Made by a program: the position numbers and the translations under genes. Shown piece by piece: positions 34,257 to 43,323 of a stretch of 64,000 nucleotides of DNA; positions within the stretch are counted from its first letter, which is position 1; each line of letters begins with the position of its first letter. This DNA is from Pseudomonas sp. UBA4194 (GTDB lineage Bacteria > Pseudomonadota > Gammaproteobacteria > Pseudomonadales > Pseudomonadaceae), in NCBI RefSeq assembly GCF_002379585.1, contig NZ_DFUE01000018.1:20347-84346 (forward strand). The letters run 5' to 3'. The notes under the pieces are model-generated. The model searched no databases, was not told where the DNA came from, and saw only the letters and a list, made by a program, of their open reading frames with translations.

Positions 34257-36596
34257 TCATGGCGACGCCTGTTCGCGTTGCAGCCCACCGGCCCAAGGCG
34301 CGAGCAGGAAGCTGAAGGCCAGCCCAAGGCTCACCGACAAACCGAAGTTACTGACCGCAGGGGTGCTTGACACGGCCAACAGGCCGAACGACAGCCAGGT
34401 TGTGGCCGCTGCGAGCAAGGTGCCCAACAGGCTCACTGCGGCGCCACCGATACGCTCGCGCATGAGGATGACGTAGTCGACACTGATGGCGGTCACCAGC
34501 AGCAGGCCAAACAGGCTGAACAGGGTCAGCGGTTGGCCCAGCCAGCCCAGGCTGGCCAAGCTGCACAGCGCCGCCAGCAGCGGCAGGGCAACCATGCGCA
34601 GCGCGCCGCCCGTACCGAAGGGACGCAGCAGCAACAGCACGATCAGCACGCACGAGGCGAGCTTCAATTCGGCGGCGCTGAGTTGGGTGGCAGCAAACAC
34701 CTGATTCAGATCGCCGAGGCGGTCCACCAGCTGGACACCGGGCAAGTCCTGGGCGACCACCCGCAGCAGGTCGGCGTTGTTCAGCCCTTGCAGACTGACC
34801 ATGGACGCCACGCCGTGGCCGCTTGGCCCTAGCCAGAGTGCGCGCCAGGGTTCGCTGAGCGGGCCGAGCAAGGCGTGGTCGATGGTTTGCACTGGCAGTT
34901 GCTGCAATTGGGCCAGTTCCGCCCGCAGCGCGGCCTCGGGAACGCCCAGCGCCACCAGCGGTTGCCAGTGTTGCGGCAGCTGGCCCAGGGCCTCGCGCAC
35001 CCTGGCCTGGGCCTCAGGTGTGCTCACCAGTTGGCTGAGGGCCATGTAGCCGTGCAGCTTATCCATGTCCACCAGGGCGGACAGACGTTTGGCAAGCGCC
35101 TGATCGCGCTCCAGCAGTTGTTGTTCGTCGGTCCCCTGCACCAGAAAGAACTGACTGGTGGGCTGGTAGCCGGTGATCCGGGCGATGGCCTGGGCTTGCT
35201 CGAGCAGGGCCGGCGGTGTGCCGACCCACTGGCGGATGTCGTTCTTGACCTGCAGGTGCCACAGGCCGCCGGCGCAGAACACTGCCAGGAGCAGCAACAG
35301 CGCCGGGCCGGGCACGCGTCGCAGCAGGCGGGTGCGCAGATTCAGCAAGGCCTGGGCGACATTTAGCGGCCATTGCGCGGGGCGCACATCGACGCCCTTG
35401 AGCAGTGCCGGCAACAGGCACACCGCACACAGGTAAGCGCCTACCAACCCGGCGGCGGAGAATACGGCGATCTGGGTCAGTGCCGGGAAGGGCGTGAAAG
35501 CCAGGGCCAGATAGCCGATGCAACTGGTGGCCAGGCTCAGGCTCAGGCCCGGCAGCGTCAGGCGCAGCGCCGGCCAGCTGTGCCAGGGCTTGAGGCTCCA
35601 GCTCTTGGACAGGTAATGCAGCGGGTAGTCCACGGCCACGCCGATCAGGCTTGCGCCCAGCACCAGGGTCATTACGTGCATCTTGCCGAACAAGGCCACG
35701 CAGGCGACTGCGCCGAACAGCATGCCCACCAGCACCGGAACGAATGCCAGCAGCACCCGCCAGTGACGAAATGCCATCAACAGCAGCAGTAGAATGCCGG
35801 CCGTGGCACCGCCGCCCACCCAGGTGATTTCCCGGGAGGCCTCGCGCTGGCCATTGGCGGCATACAGCAGGCCACTGGCGGCCAGCAGTTGCACATGGCC
35901 TTGCCGAGCGTGCTCACGGGCAGCGTCGAGCAGGTCTGCCACCTTGAGCGGCAGGTGCATGTCAAACGCATCACCTGAGGTGCGAGCGCGCAGCAGCACC
36001 CAGTGGCGACCTTCGGCATTGGCCAGCAGGGCGCCAGTGGTCAGGTCCATCTCCACGGCGCCGTGCTTTGGCTGGCTGCCTTGGATGCGCCCGGTCAGGC
36101 CCAGCCAATCGTCTTGACTGGGCACCAGGCTGAAACCGGCGAAGGGGTCGAACAGGCTTTGCAGCCGTTGCTGGATGAACGCTTCGGGGTGCTCGGCCAG
36201 CAGCTGACGGTCGGCTGGCGCCAGCATGGCCAGACGGCCTTGCAACAACTGCGTGCGCAACGCCGGCAGGTCGGCCTGCAGGTTCCACTGTACCTTCTCG
36301 AACAAGCCGCTGGCCTGCCACTGCTCGCCCAGTGCTTTGGCCATGGCCACCGCGGCGTCGCGCTCCTCGCTGCCCACCAACACCAGCAGCTCCCGGTTCA
36401 GGGGTTCCTGCATGCGCTGTTCGGCACGCTGTTGCAGCGGGTCCTGAACGGCGCCGGGCACCAGTTCCATGAGGTTGGCCGACAACGGCGGCCCCGCTCG
36501 CCATTGGCAGCCAGCCAAGGCCACCACCACCAGCAGCAGGGCCAGGAACAGACGCGGTAGCAGGCGTTCACTCGGCAAGGTCGGCGCGCTCCGCAT
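34257..36596 (-). CDS. MMPL/RND-family exporter of the aryl polyene cluster
   Basis: A 779-residue inner-membrane protein of the predicted RND exporter family (COG4258): an N-terminal anchor, a periplasmic domain, then two blocks of five to six helices with the MMPL signatures GVAVDYPLHYLSKSW and AISVDYVILMRERIG and a second periplasmic domain between them. It probably moves the lipid-like aryl polyene out of the inner membrane, with the adjacent LolA-like protein as periplasmic carrier. Its start overlaps the LolA-like gene by 29 bases. Confidence 0.87.
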   Translation of the reverse strand: MRSAPTLPSERLLPRLFLALLLVVVALAGCQWRAGPPLSANLMELVPGAVQDPLQQRAEQRMQEPLNRELLVLVGSEERDAAVAMAKALGEQWQASGLFEKVQWNLQADLPALRTQLLQGRLAMLAPADRQLLAEHPEAFIQQRLQSLFDPFAGFSLVPSQDDWLGLTGRIQGSQPKHGAVEMDLTTGALLANAEGRHWVLLRARTSGDAFDMHLPLKVADLLDAAREHARQGHVQLLAASGLLYAANGQREASREITWVGGGATAGILLLLLMAFRHWRVLLAFVPVLVGMLFGAVACVALFGKMHVMTLVLGASLIGVAVDYPLHYLSKSWSLKPWHSWPALRLTLPGLSLSLATSCIGYLALAFTPFPALTQIAVFSAAGLVGAYLCAVCLLPALLKGVDVRPAQWPLNVAQALLNLRTRLLRRVPGPALLLLLAVFCAGGLWHLQVKNDIRQWVGTPPALLEQAQAIARITGYQPTSQFFLVQGTDEQQLLERDQALAKRLSALVDMDKLHGYMALSQLVSTPEAQARVREALGQLPQHWQPLVALGVPEAALRAELAQLQQLPVQTIDHALLGPLSEPWRALWLGPSGHGVASMVSLQGLNNADLLRVVAQDLPGVQLVDRLGDLNQVFAATQLSAAELKLASCVLIVLLLLRPFGTGGALRMVALPLLAALCSLASLGWLGQPLTLFSLFGLLLVTAISVDYVILMRERIGGAAVSLLGTLLAAATTWLSFGLLAVSSTPAVSNFGLSVSLGLAFSFLLAPWAGGLQREQASP

Positions 36597-37173
36597 CGCT
36601 CAGGCTGGTAGCGCTGGTACTGGCAGGCATACGCAGCACGGTGCTGTCGCCCTGGGTTTCGGCCAGCTCGATGCGCTGTACATAGTCACCACCGCTGATG
36701 TCGATACGGGTGAACACCTGTTTGAGCAGCAGCGAGCGCGGGGTCAGTTGCAACGTCCAGGCACCGGCATCGCCTTTGAAGTCAAGCTCGAAGTCACGAG
36801 CCAGCTCGCTGCTGTCGCCTTGCAGCACGGCGAAGAACAGGTGGTTCTGTTGAGCGCCGGCGCTCTTGCCCGGCAGCATCTGCCAACCGGTGGCGTCGCG
36901 GCGGGCAATGCCGCGCGCGCTGATGTGGTAGTCCTGTTGCAACGGGGTTTTGAGCAGCCACAAGAGGCCGTAGTCCTTGGCCAGCACGAAGCTGCCCTGG
37001 CTGACCAGCGGTTGCGGCAGGGCGCGCAGGTGTTTTTCCTGAATGAACGGACCGCGGATCACAGCAGGTTTGCTCAGTTGGGTGCTCAGGTCTTTGAGGT
37101 CGAAGGCTTGGGCCGCAGGGGCGAGCAGGGTGGCGGTGGCCAGGAAAATTTGCAGAATGTGACCGAGCTTCAT
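36568..37173 (-). CDS. LolA-like periplasmic carrier of the aryl polyene cluster
   Basis: A 201-residue exported protein with signal peptide MKLGHILQIFLATATLLAPA and a LolA/LolB-like half-barrel (RGPFIQEKHLRALPQPLVSQG). It likely shuttles the product between the MMPL exporter and the outer membrane. There is no Shine-Dalgarno before ATG 37173: the preceding 24 bases are a REP palindrome. The frame stays open through the REP to an ATG at 37257 that overlaps the thioesterase stop (ATGA), like the other junctions here, so translation may begin there and give a 28-residue N-terminal extension. Confidence 0.8.
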   Translation of the reverse strand: MKLGHILQIFLATATLLAPAAQAFDLKDLSTQLSKPAVIRGPFIQEKHLRALPQPLVSQGSFVLAKDYGLLWLLKTPLQQDYHISARGIARRDATGWQMLPGKSAGAQQNHLFFAVLQGDSSELARDFELDFKGDAGAWTLQLTPRSLLLKQVFTRIDISGGDYVQRIELAETQGDSTVLRMPASTSATSLSDAERADLAE

Positions 37174-37197
37174 TGCGGGCAGAGCCCGCTCCCACAC
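37174..37197. repeat. REP unit abutting the LolA-like start codon
   Basis: TGCGGGCAGAGCCCGCTCCC and following bases lie directly against ATG 37173, where a ribosome-binding site is expected. This is the only intergenic REP inside the cluster. Confidence 0.85.
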
Positions 37198-37253
37198 CGA
37201 TCGGCGGAGCATGCAGTGCCCGTGCAGGCGCCACAGAATCGCTGGAACGCCCC

Positions 37254-37679
37254 TCATCCCAACACCCCCCCCACCGCATCCACAAACACCTTGGGCGAGG
37301 CCAGTTGCATCTCGCGGCTGGCGATCTCCACCGCCACCTGCACTGAACTGCCCCGGGTCATGCGCTCACCGGTCACTGCATCGCTGATCAGGTAATGGAT
37401 CTTCAACCGATTCTCCCACTCCACCAGGCTCGCACGCACTCTGAGCTTCTGGCCGAACACCGCGCCACGCACGTAGCGCAACTGCAAGTCGATCACAGGC
37501 CACGCATAGCCGGATTCAAGCATCTGCGTGTAGTTGTGGCCGATGTGATCCAGCAGCGCGCAGCGCGCGACTTCCAGATACTTGACGTAGTGCCCGTGCC
37601 AGACCACGTTCATGCTGTCGACGTCAAAAAACGGCACCTGCATTTCGGTGTCCACATGCAACACCCCAAGGCTACGCAT
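37254..37679 (-). CDS. Acyl-ACP/CoA thioesterase (4HBT, hot-dog) of the aryl polyene cluster
   Basis: A 141-residue hot-dog thioesterase with the 4-hydroxybenzoyl-CoA thioesterase active-site segment VDSMNVVWHGHYVKYLE (Asp at the start, His of HGHY). It fits the ApeK position and would release or proof-read aryl polyene chains. The ATG at 37679 (MRSLGVLHVD) overlaps the end of the ammonia-lyase gene by 8 bases; the frame extends 18 codons further upstream. Confidence 0.86.
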   Translation of the reverse strand: MRSLGVLHVDTEMQVPFFDVDSMNVVWHGHYVKYLEVARCALLDHIGHNYTQMLESGYAWPVIDLQLRYVRGAVFGQKLRVRASLVEWENRLKIHYLISDAVTGERMTRGSSVQVAVEIASREMQLASPKVFVDAVGGVLG

Positions 37680-39210
37680 CGAACAGGCTCCAGTGCTGCT
37701 CGCCGATGCGCTTGAGGCACAGGCGCAAGTCATGTTCCAGAGCGCGGTCCTCGATGACGGGCTTGAAGTCCATCAGCAACTGCTCGTGCATGCTTGCCAG
37801 GGCCGGCGGCAGGGGGCGAGCGTCCTTGGCCTGGCCACGCATCCATACGCCCTGGTTGGCCGCCAGCAGGGTGGCGGCGGCGACCTGCTCGGTCAGCTCA
37901 AGGCTGCGCAGGGCATCGCGCGCGGCGATGGTGCCCATGCTGACTTTGTCCTGGTTGTGGCACTCGGTGGAGCGTGAGAACACGCTGGCCGGCAGGGTGT
38001 TTTTCAACGCCTCGGCGGTCCACGCGCTGGCGCCGATCTGCACGGCCTTGAAGCCGTGGTTGAGCATGGCACGCTCGACAGGCGCGCCGGACAGGTTGCT
38101 TGGCAAGCCATGGTTGTAGCGCACATCCACCAGCAGGGCCAGCTGCCGGTCGAGCAGGTCGGCAACGTTGCCCACCAGGTTCTTCAGGCTGTCCATGGCA
38201 AACGCGATATGCCCACCGTAGAAGTGCCCGCCGTGCAGCACGCGTTCGGCGTCGGCGTCGATGATCGGGTTGTCGTTGGCGCTGTTCAGTTCGGTTTCGA
38301 TGAACCCCCGCAGCCAGCCCAGGCTGTCGGCCAGCACGCCCAGCACGTGAGGGGCACAGCGCAGTGAGTAGCGATCCTGCAGCCGATGCAGCGGCGCGGT
38401 CGGAGCGTCGATGGCCAGGTCCCGACGCAGCCAGGCGGCCACCTGCATTTGCCCAGGGTGCGGCTTGGCGGCGAACAGGCGCTCGTCGAAGTGCTCCGGG
38501 TTGCCTTGCAGGGCCACAACGTTCAGGGCCGTGATACGGGTTGCCAGCTTGAGCAGATAATCGGCACGGGCGAAGGCCAGGCAGGCCAGGCCGGTCATCA
38601 CGGCAGTGCCATTCATCAGCGCCAAGGCCTCCTTTGGCCGCAGCACCAGTGGCGTCCAGCCCAACTCCCGATGCACGTCGACGGCTTGGCGGCGCTGGCC
38701 GCGAAACATCACTTCACGCTCGCCGGACAGGGTCGCTGCGACATAGGAAAGAGGGGTCAGGTCGCCGCTGGCGCCCACCGAACCTTCTTCCGGGATCAGT
38801 GGCAGCACGTCGTGTTCGAGGAAGCCATGCAGGCGCTCGAGCAGCTCGATGCGCACCCCCGATACGCCGTGACACAGCGACTGCAAGCGTGCCGCCAGCA
38901 CGGCCCGGGTTGCCGGGGCATCCAGCAGTTTGCCCAGGCCGCAGCCGTGAAACGTATAGAGGTGGCGCGGCAGCGCCTCGACATGCTCCAGCGGCACTGC
39001 CACCACGCAGGAGTCGCCATAGCCGGTAGTCACGCCATAGATCACGCCTTCCTTGTCCAGCAACGAGTCGAGAAACCGTGCGCCCTTGGCGATGCGCTCG
39101 CGGTACGGGCCGTCACTCTGCAGCTGGCTCGACGCCTGGTGTTTGGCGACCGCCACAATGGCTTCGATGGGCAGTGCGGCCTGGCCGAACACGATCGGAT
39201 CACGGGTCAT
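37672..39210 (-). CDS. Aromatic amino-acid ammonia-lyase (HAL/PAL/TAL family) of the aryl polyene cluster
   Basis: A 512-residue MIO-type lyase. The self-made MIO cofactor comes from A147-S148-G149 (SVGASGDLTPLSYVAA), with the active-site Tyr in IYGVTTGYGD (Tyr58). The residue pair that selects the amino acid reads F87-H88, unlike S-H of HutH, H-L of Rhodobacter TAL or F-L of plant PAL. Embedded in the cluster with 4- and 8-base overlaps, it probably makes a cinnamic or coumaric acid starter rather than degrading histidine. ATG 39210 was chosen from the ATGA overlap with the acyltransferase gene. Confidence 0.9.
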   Translation of the reverse strand: MTRDPIVFGQAALPIEAIVAVAKHQASSQLQSDGPYRERIAKGARFLDSLLDKEGVIYGVTTGYGDSCVVAVPLEHVEALPRHLYTFHGCGLGKLLDAPATRAVLAARLQSLCHGVSGVRIELLERLHGFLEHDVLPLIPEEGSVGASGDLTPLSYVAATLSGEREVMFRGQRRQAVDVHRELGWTPLVLRPKEALALMNGTAVMTGLACLAFARADYLLKLATRITALNVVALQGNPEHFDERLFAAKPHPGQMQVAAWLRRDLAIDAPTAPLHRLQDRYSLRCAPHVLGVLADSLGWLRGFIETELNSANDNPIIDADAERVLHGGHFYGGHIAFAMDSLKNLVGNVADLLDRQLALLVDVRYNHGLPSNLSGAPVERAMLNHGFKAVQIGASAWTAEALKNTLPASVFSRSTECHNQDKVSMGTIAARDALRSLELTEQVAAATLLAANQGVWMRGQAKDARPLPPALASMHEQLLMDFKPVIEDRALEHDLRLCLKRIGEQHWSLFDA

Positions 39211-40133
39211 GGGTTGTTCCAGAAAGGGTAGAAATTGAACCACTGGTGCGGTGCCTGCAGGCAGTGGTGGGCCAGGCGATCGGCATAGCGGCGCACCCAC
39301 TCGGCGATCACCGCGTCGCGTTCGCCACGCTTCCACAGCACGTGGTCGGCGAAAGGCTCGAGGATCACCTGGTAGCGACCGTCGCGCTTGAGACAGAAAA
39401 TCAGGTTCAGCGGGCATTTGAGCAGACCGGCCAGCAACCAGGGGCCTTGGGGGAAGGCCGCCGGCGCGCCGAGAAAATCGACCCTCACGTGTCGCCCGCC
39501 GTGCAGTGGCACGCGATCGCCGGCAATCGCCAGCCACTCGCCGCGATCCAGGCGTTCGCTCAGTTGCAGCATCACCGCCGGGTCCAGCTCGCTGACCTGA
39601 ATCAGGCGCAGGTTGGTGGCACCGGCCTCGCCGAGCAAGCGGTTGAAACGCTCGGCGTGGCGGGTATGCACCAGCACGTTCATGGTGACCTTCTCGCCCA
39701 GCTCGGCCAACGCGCGGCACACTTCCAGGTTGCCCAGGTGCGCGCCTACCAGCATTTGCCCACGTGCTCCACGCAGTTGCCCGCGCAGGCCAGCGGGGTC
39801 GACGACCTCGATCTGTTCCAGGCGCAACTTGCCGTTCCATACATCGAGCTTGTCCAGCAGCGCATCAGCGAAGGCCATGAATTGTGCGAACACCGAGCGC
39901 TGTGTAGGCGTCAGGTCCGGCCGGGCGCTGAACCTGGCCAGGCGCTGCTGGTATTCGCGGGCGGCGTGACGCGCGCGGCGACCGAACACGAAGAAGTAGA
40001 AAACGATGCCGTGCAGGATCGGGCTGAGCACGCGACGGCCCAGCACCTTGACGCCCCAGGCTGTGAGCTTCATCAGCCAGAAACTCCCGCGTTCCCGATG
40101 CCCGGCCCAGTGCTTGCGGTTGAGCTCGCTCAT
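39207..40133 (-). CDS. LpxL-type acyltransferase of the aryl polyene cluster
   Basis: A 308-residue membrane-associated lysophospholipid/lipid A acyltransferase-like protein (COG4261). An N-terminal hydrophobic helix (SPILHGIVFYFFVFG) is followed by the catalytic VGAHLGNLEVCRALAE (HxxxxE) and GDRVPLHGGRHVRVDFLG. In some aryl polyene clusters this domain is fused to a glycosyltransferase; here the two are separate, overlapping genes. It likely joins the polyene acyl chain to its lipid or sugar anchor. Confidence 0.86.
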   Translation of the reverse strand: MSELNRKHWAGHRERGSFWLMKLTAWGVKVLGRRVLSPILHGIVFYFFVFGRRARHAAREYQQRLARFSARPDLTPTQRSVFAQFMAFADALLDKLDVWNGKLRLEQIEVVDPAGLRGQLRGARGQMLVGAHLGNLEVCRALAELGEKVTMNVLVHTRHAERFNRLLGEAGATNLRLIQVSELDPAVMLQLSERLDRGEWLAIAGDRVPLHGGRHVRVDFLGAPAAFPQGPWLLAGLLKCPLNLIFCLKRDGRYQVILEPFADHVLWKRGERDAVIAEWVRRYADRLAHHCLQAPHQWFNFYPFWNNP

Positions 40134-40864
40134 GCCCGTGCCCTGCGCCACAGAATCACCGGCAAGCGCAGCAGCATGCCGAAGAACAGCTTGGTGTGCA
40201 TTTTGGAAATCAGCGCGTTGTCGTGGAACAGGCGGAAATGCGAAAGGCCGTCGGTCGGGTAGTGCACCTTGGTCGCAAGCCAGTGCATGGGCTGATTGCG
40301 CCAGGCCAAACGCACCAGTATTTCCGGATCGAAGTCCATGCGCCGACCCAGCTTGACGCTGTCGATCAGGCTCAGGGTCACCGGCAGGGGGTACACGCGA
40401 AATCCGCACATCGAATCGGGAATGCGCAGCGACAGGCTGTTGATCCATACCCACACGTGGGTCAGGTAGCGGGCGTACAGGCGACCCTTTGGCACACTGG
40501 CGTCGTACTGCGGATAGCCGCAGATCAGCGCCTCGGGTTGCTGCCGGGAGGCTTGCACGAACAGCTTCACATCCTGCAGGTCGTGCTGGCCGTCGGCGTC
40601 CACCTGCAGCGCATGGCTGAAACCCAGACGGCTGGCCTCGCGCAGGCCGGCCATCACCGCACCGCCTTTGCCCTGATTGCGGTCCAGGCGCACACGCCAG
40701 ACCTCAGGTTGCCGGGCAAGCTGTTCGAGTACCGTAGCGCAGGCCGGGCTACTGGCGTCATCCACCAGCACGCAAGGCAGGCCAGCCTTGAGCAGCTCGG
40801 CGACCACCGCGGGTACTGCGGCTTCATGGTTGTACACCGGGATGACCGCGCAAGGCTTATGCAT
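40130..40864 (-). CDS. Family 2 glycosyltransferase of the aryl polyene cluster
   Basis: A 244-residue GT-A-fold glycosyltransferase: CAVIPVYNHEAAVPAVVAEL at the N terminus, DDASSP, and the metal-binding DADGQHDLQD motif. It resembles dolichol-phosphate-mannose-synthase-like enzymes and may glycosylate a lipid carrier or the aryl head group. The ATG 40864 (MHKPCAVIPVYN) overlaps the end of the ligase gene; an open extension of 28 codons upstream is rejected as out-of-family. Confidence 0.87.
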   Translation of the reverse strand: MHKPCAVIPVYNHEAAVPAVVAELLKAGLPCVLVDDASSPACATVLEQLARQPEVWRVRLDRNQGKGGAVMAGLREASRLGFSHALQVDADGQHDLQDVKLFVQASRQQPEALICGYPQYDASVPKGRLYARYLTHVWVWINSLSLRIPDSMCGFRVYPLPVTLSLIDSVKLGRRMDFDPEILVRLAWRNQPMHWLATKVHYPTDGLSHFRLFHDNALISKMHTKLFFGMLLRLPVILWRRARA

Positions 40865-42521
40865 CAGCGGCCTCCAGCACGATTCGGCCGCTGGAGCAGG
40901 GAGCTTCGCCGCTGCGGAAGGCGAAGTACAGTTTACTGCGCTCGGCATCGAACCTGAGGCTCAATTGCAAGGTATCGCCGGGGCGGACCAATTGCTGGAA
41001 TTTGAGCACTTCCATGCCGGCGAACCGCGGCGGCAGCTCGAGGGTCTGACGGGCCAGTTGCAACGCCCACTGTACCTGCACCACACCGGGCAGTACCGGC
41101 GCCTTGGGAAAATGACCACTGAAATGCGCCAGATCATGGGGCACGTGCAGGTGCAGCAAGTGCTCGTCACCGTTCTGCCGTTGGTCGAGCACCTGCGGTG
41201 TCTTGCTTCGCTGTGCCAGCAGCAGGGCGTCGACCTGGGCCTGGGGCAGCTTGCCCTGGGTGTTGAGCGGCAGTTGGCCGAGCAGTCGCCAGCGGCGCGG
41301 CAGGGCCAGCGCTTCGCAGTGCTGGGCCAGGTGCTGGCGCAAGCTCTGGGTCAGCGCCCGTCGGCCGTGGCCGCGCAGCGCCTGCAGCCCTTGGGCGCTG
41401 AGTACCACCAAGGCGCCCAGGCTGGCCCGGTTTTCCTGGACCACGCCCAGACGCGCTTCGTTGACCCAGGCATGCTCGGCCAGCGCCTGTTCCAGCATCG
41501 GCAGTGAGATGCGTTTTTCTTCCAGCTTGACGATGCGGTCTACACGACCCAGCAACTGGAAGCGGCCGTCTTCGGCGAACTCAACCGCGTCCGCGCCTTG
41601 TTCCACGTGCCCGGCGGGCAGGTAAGGCGAGGCGATGCGCAGGGCGCCGTGTCCGTCCTGGCTCAGCTTGACGTCGGCGAAGGGTTGCCACAGCGCATCG
41701 GTCTGGCGCCAGGCGATGCCGCCGGTTTCCGAGCTGCCAAGGATTTCCGTGGGGCGCTGGCCCAGCCGATGCTCCAGGCTGCGGGCCGCTTCGGCGGGCA
41801 GGGCGCCCCCGGAAGAGAACACCTTCTTCACCGCGCTCAACGCTGGCCAGTCGAGGTTCTCACCCATGCGCTTGAGCAGCGCAGGGCTGGTCACCCAGGC
41901 AAATTCGGCGTGCTCGCGGCTGGCGCGCTGCAGGTCTTCGGGGAACGGCAGTTGACGGCGCAGGAACGGACGGCCCGCGCACAGCGGCCACAACACGCGG
42001 AACAACAGGCCATAGATATGCTGGGTGGCCACGCTGCCGATCAGGCAGGCGCCGCCCAGCTCCGCGGACCAAAGGTGTTGCAGCGCCTGAACCTCGTTGG
42101 CCAGCTGGCGCAGCTGTTTGTCGATGCGTTTGGGCTCACCGCTGGAGCCGGAGGTGCACAAGCTGAGCTGGCAGCGGTCCAGGTCCAGTGCGGCAGCGAG
42201 CAAAGGCTCGCCATACAATGCCTCTATATCCTCGGTCAGCCAGTGATCGACCATGCCCGCCCAGCGCTGACGGGTCTGCACTTGCAGATCGGCGGGCAGC
42301 AATACGCTGACGCCGGCGCGCCAGGCGCCGAGCAGGGCGATGGCCAGTTGCCCGGCATCTTCCAGATAAACGGCCAGGTGCTTGATTCCGCGCTGGCGCA
42401 GACCACCGGCCAGGCGCAGAGCGTGCTCGCACAGGTGCGCGTGGTCCATCGCCGGAGCGTAGGTGACCGCCCGGCCAGGCCGGGTTTCGAGCAACAGGTG
42501 CTCAAGATTCATCCATGTCAT
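40857..42521 (-). CDS. Acyl-activating enzyme fused to a hot-dog dehydratase domain
   Basis: A 554-residue fusion. Residues 1-430 are an AMP-binding acyl/aryl-CoA ligase: P-loop LCTSGSSGEPKRIDK, ILGSSETGGIAWR, GRVDRIVKLEEKRISL. Residues about 450-554 are a FabA/FabZ-like domain with HFSGHFPKAPVLPGVVQVQW, in which the usual acidic residue after LPG is replaced (VVQVQ). These match ApeH and ApeI, separate proteins in Xenorhabdus and E. coli. The ligase would load the aryl starter onto an ACP, and the dehydratase domain would pair with ApeP. ATG 42521 overlaps the next stop (ATGA). Confidence 0.88.
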   Translation of the reverse strand: MTWMNLEHLLLETRPGRAVTYAPAMDHAHLCEHALRLAGGLRQRGIKHLAVYLEDAGQLAIALLGAWRAGVSVLLPADLQVQTRQRWAGMVDHWLTEDIEALYGEPLLAAALDLDRCQLSLCTSGSSGEPKRIDKQLRQLANEVQALQHLWSAELGGACLIGSVATQHIYGLLFRVLWPLCAGRPFLRRQLPFPEDLQRASREHAEFAWVTSPALLKRMGENLDWPALSAVKKVFSSGGALPAEAARSLEHRLGQRPTEILGSSETGGIAWRQTDALWQPFADVKLSQDGHGALRIASPYLPAGHVEQGADAVEFAEDGRFQLLGRVDRIVKLEEKRISLPMLEQALAEHAWVNEARLGVVQENRASLGALVVLSAQGLQALRGHGRRALTQSLRQHLAQHCEALALPRRWRLLGQLPLNTQGKLPQAQVDALLLAQRSKTPQVLDQRQNGDEHLLHLHVPHDLAHFSGHFPKAPVLPGVVQVQWALQLARQTLELPPRFAGMEVLKFQQLVRPGDTLQLSLRFDAERSKLYFAFRSGEAPCSSGRIVLEAADA

Positions 42522-43063
42522 GCGCGGCCTCTTACGCGTTGTCGAACCAGCCATTCAGCAGCGAACAGCAGGCCCATCAGTCCATAGGCGATCAAGCCGT
42601 TGTACAGCGTCCACCACGCCAAGGGTGCCCACAGGGTCAATGCAGTGGCCAGCAAACCGTTGCCCAGGAAGAACAGGCTCCAGGCCTGGGTCACCTTGCG
42701 GGTGTAGGGGATGGCCACATCGGGCAGATCCGGCTCGGTCAGTCGGGCCAGCCGCTCGGCCACCGGCATGCCGTACAGCAGGCTGGAGCCGAACAGTGCC
42801 AGCATGAAGGTGCTGATCAGTACCGGATACCAGCGCAGCAGATGCGGGTTGTCGAGCAGCGCCAGCAGGGTACAGAACATCATGGCCGCCAACGCCATCC
42901 ACAGGCTGCCAGGTTTGCGCTCACCGGTCAGCGCTCGGGCCAGCCACAGGCTGCCCAGCAACAGGCCGAACTGCCAGGGTGCAAAGTGCTCGAGCCCCCA
43001 GTACACCGCGAAGGGGTACAGCAGGCCGGCGAACAACAGCACCAGGCCGATCAGCCGGCTCAT
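42518..43063 (-). CDS. Integral membrane protein of the aryl polyene cluster (COG4648)
   Basis: A 181-residue inner-membrane protein with five to six hydrophobic helices, starting LIGLVLLFAGLLYPFAVYWG. It matches the conserved COG4648 membrane protein found at the ApeG position of aryl polyene clusters. Its function is unknown; a role in anchoring the biosynthetic complex or in export is a guess. It overlaps both neighbours by 4 bases. Confidence 0.83.
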   Translation of the reverse strand: MSRLIGLVLLFAGLLYPFAVYWGLEHFAPWQFGLLLGSLWLARALTGERKPGSLWMALAAMMFCTLLALLDNPHLLRWYPVLISTFMLALFGSSLLYGMPVAERLARLTEPDLPDVAIPYTRKVTQAWSLFFLGNGLLATALTLWAPLAWWTLYNGLIAYGLMGLLFAAEWLVRQRVRGRA

Positions 43064-43314
43064 GCGGCCTGATTGACCAAGCGATGCACCGCCTCGACCA
43101 CGTCGCCCACGGTGCGCACCGACCTGAACTCTTCGGCGGCAATCTTCTTGCCGGTCTGGCGCTTGATGTGGTCGATCAGGTCGACGGCGTCGATGCTGTC
43201 GATTTCCAGATCCTGATACAGATTGGACTCCAGGCTGATCTGCGCCGGGTCCAGTTCGAACAGCTCGACCAGGGCTGCGCGCAGGGTATTGAAGATATCG
43301 TCGCGGGTTTGCAT
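43060..43314 (-). CDS. apeF: Acyl carrier protein 2 of the aryl polyene cluster
   Basis: An 84-residue acyl carrier protein. The phosphopantetheine site is Ser40 in LEIDSIDAVDLIDHI. It is the second of two ACP genes and carries chain intermediates or the starter unit. It starts 9 bases after the first ACP gene ends and overlaps the membrane-protein gene by 4. The E/F assignment follows gene order only. Confidence 0.88.
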   Translation of the reverse strand: MQTRDDIFNTLRAALVELFELDPAQISLESNLYQDLEIDSIDAVDLIDHIKRQTGKKIAAEEFRSVRTVGDVVEAVHRLVNQAA

Positions 43315-43323
43315 GGTTCGGTC

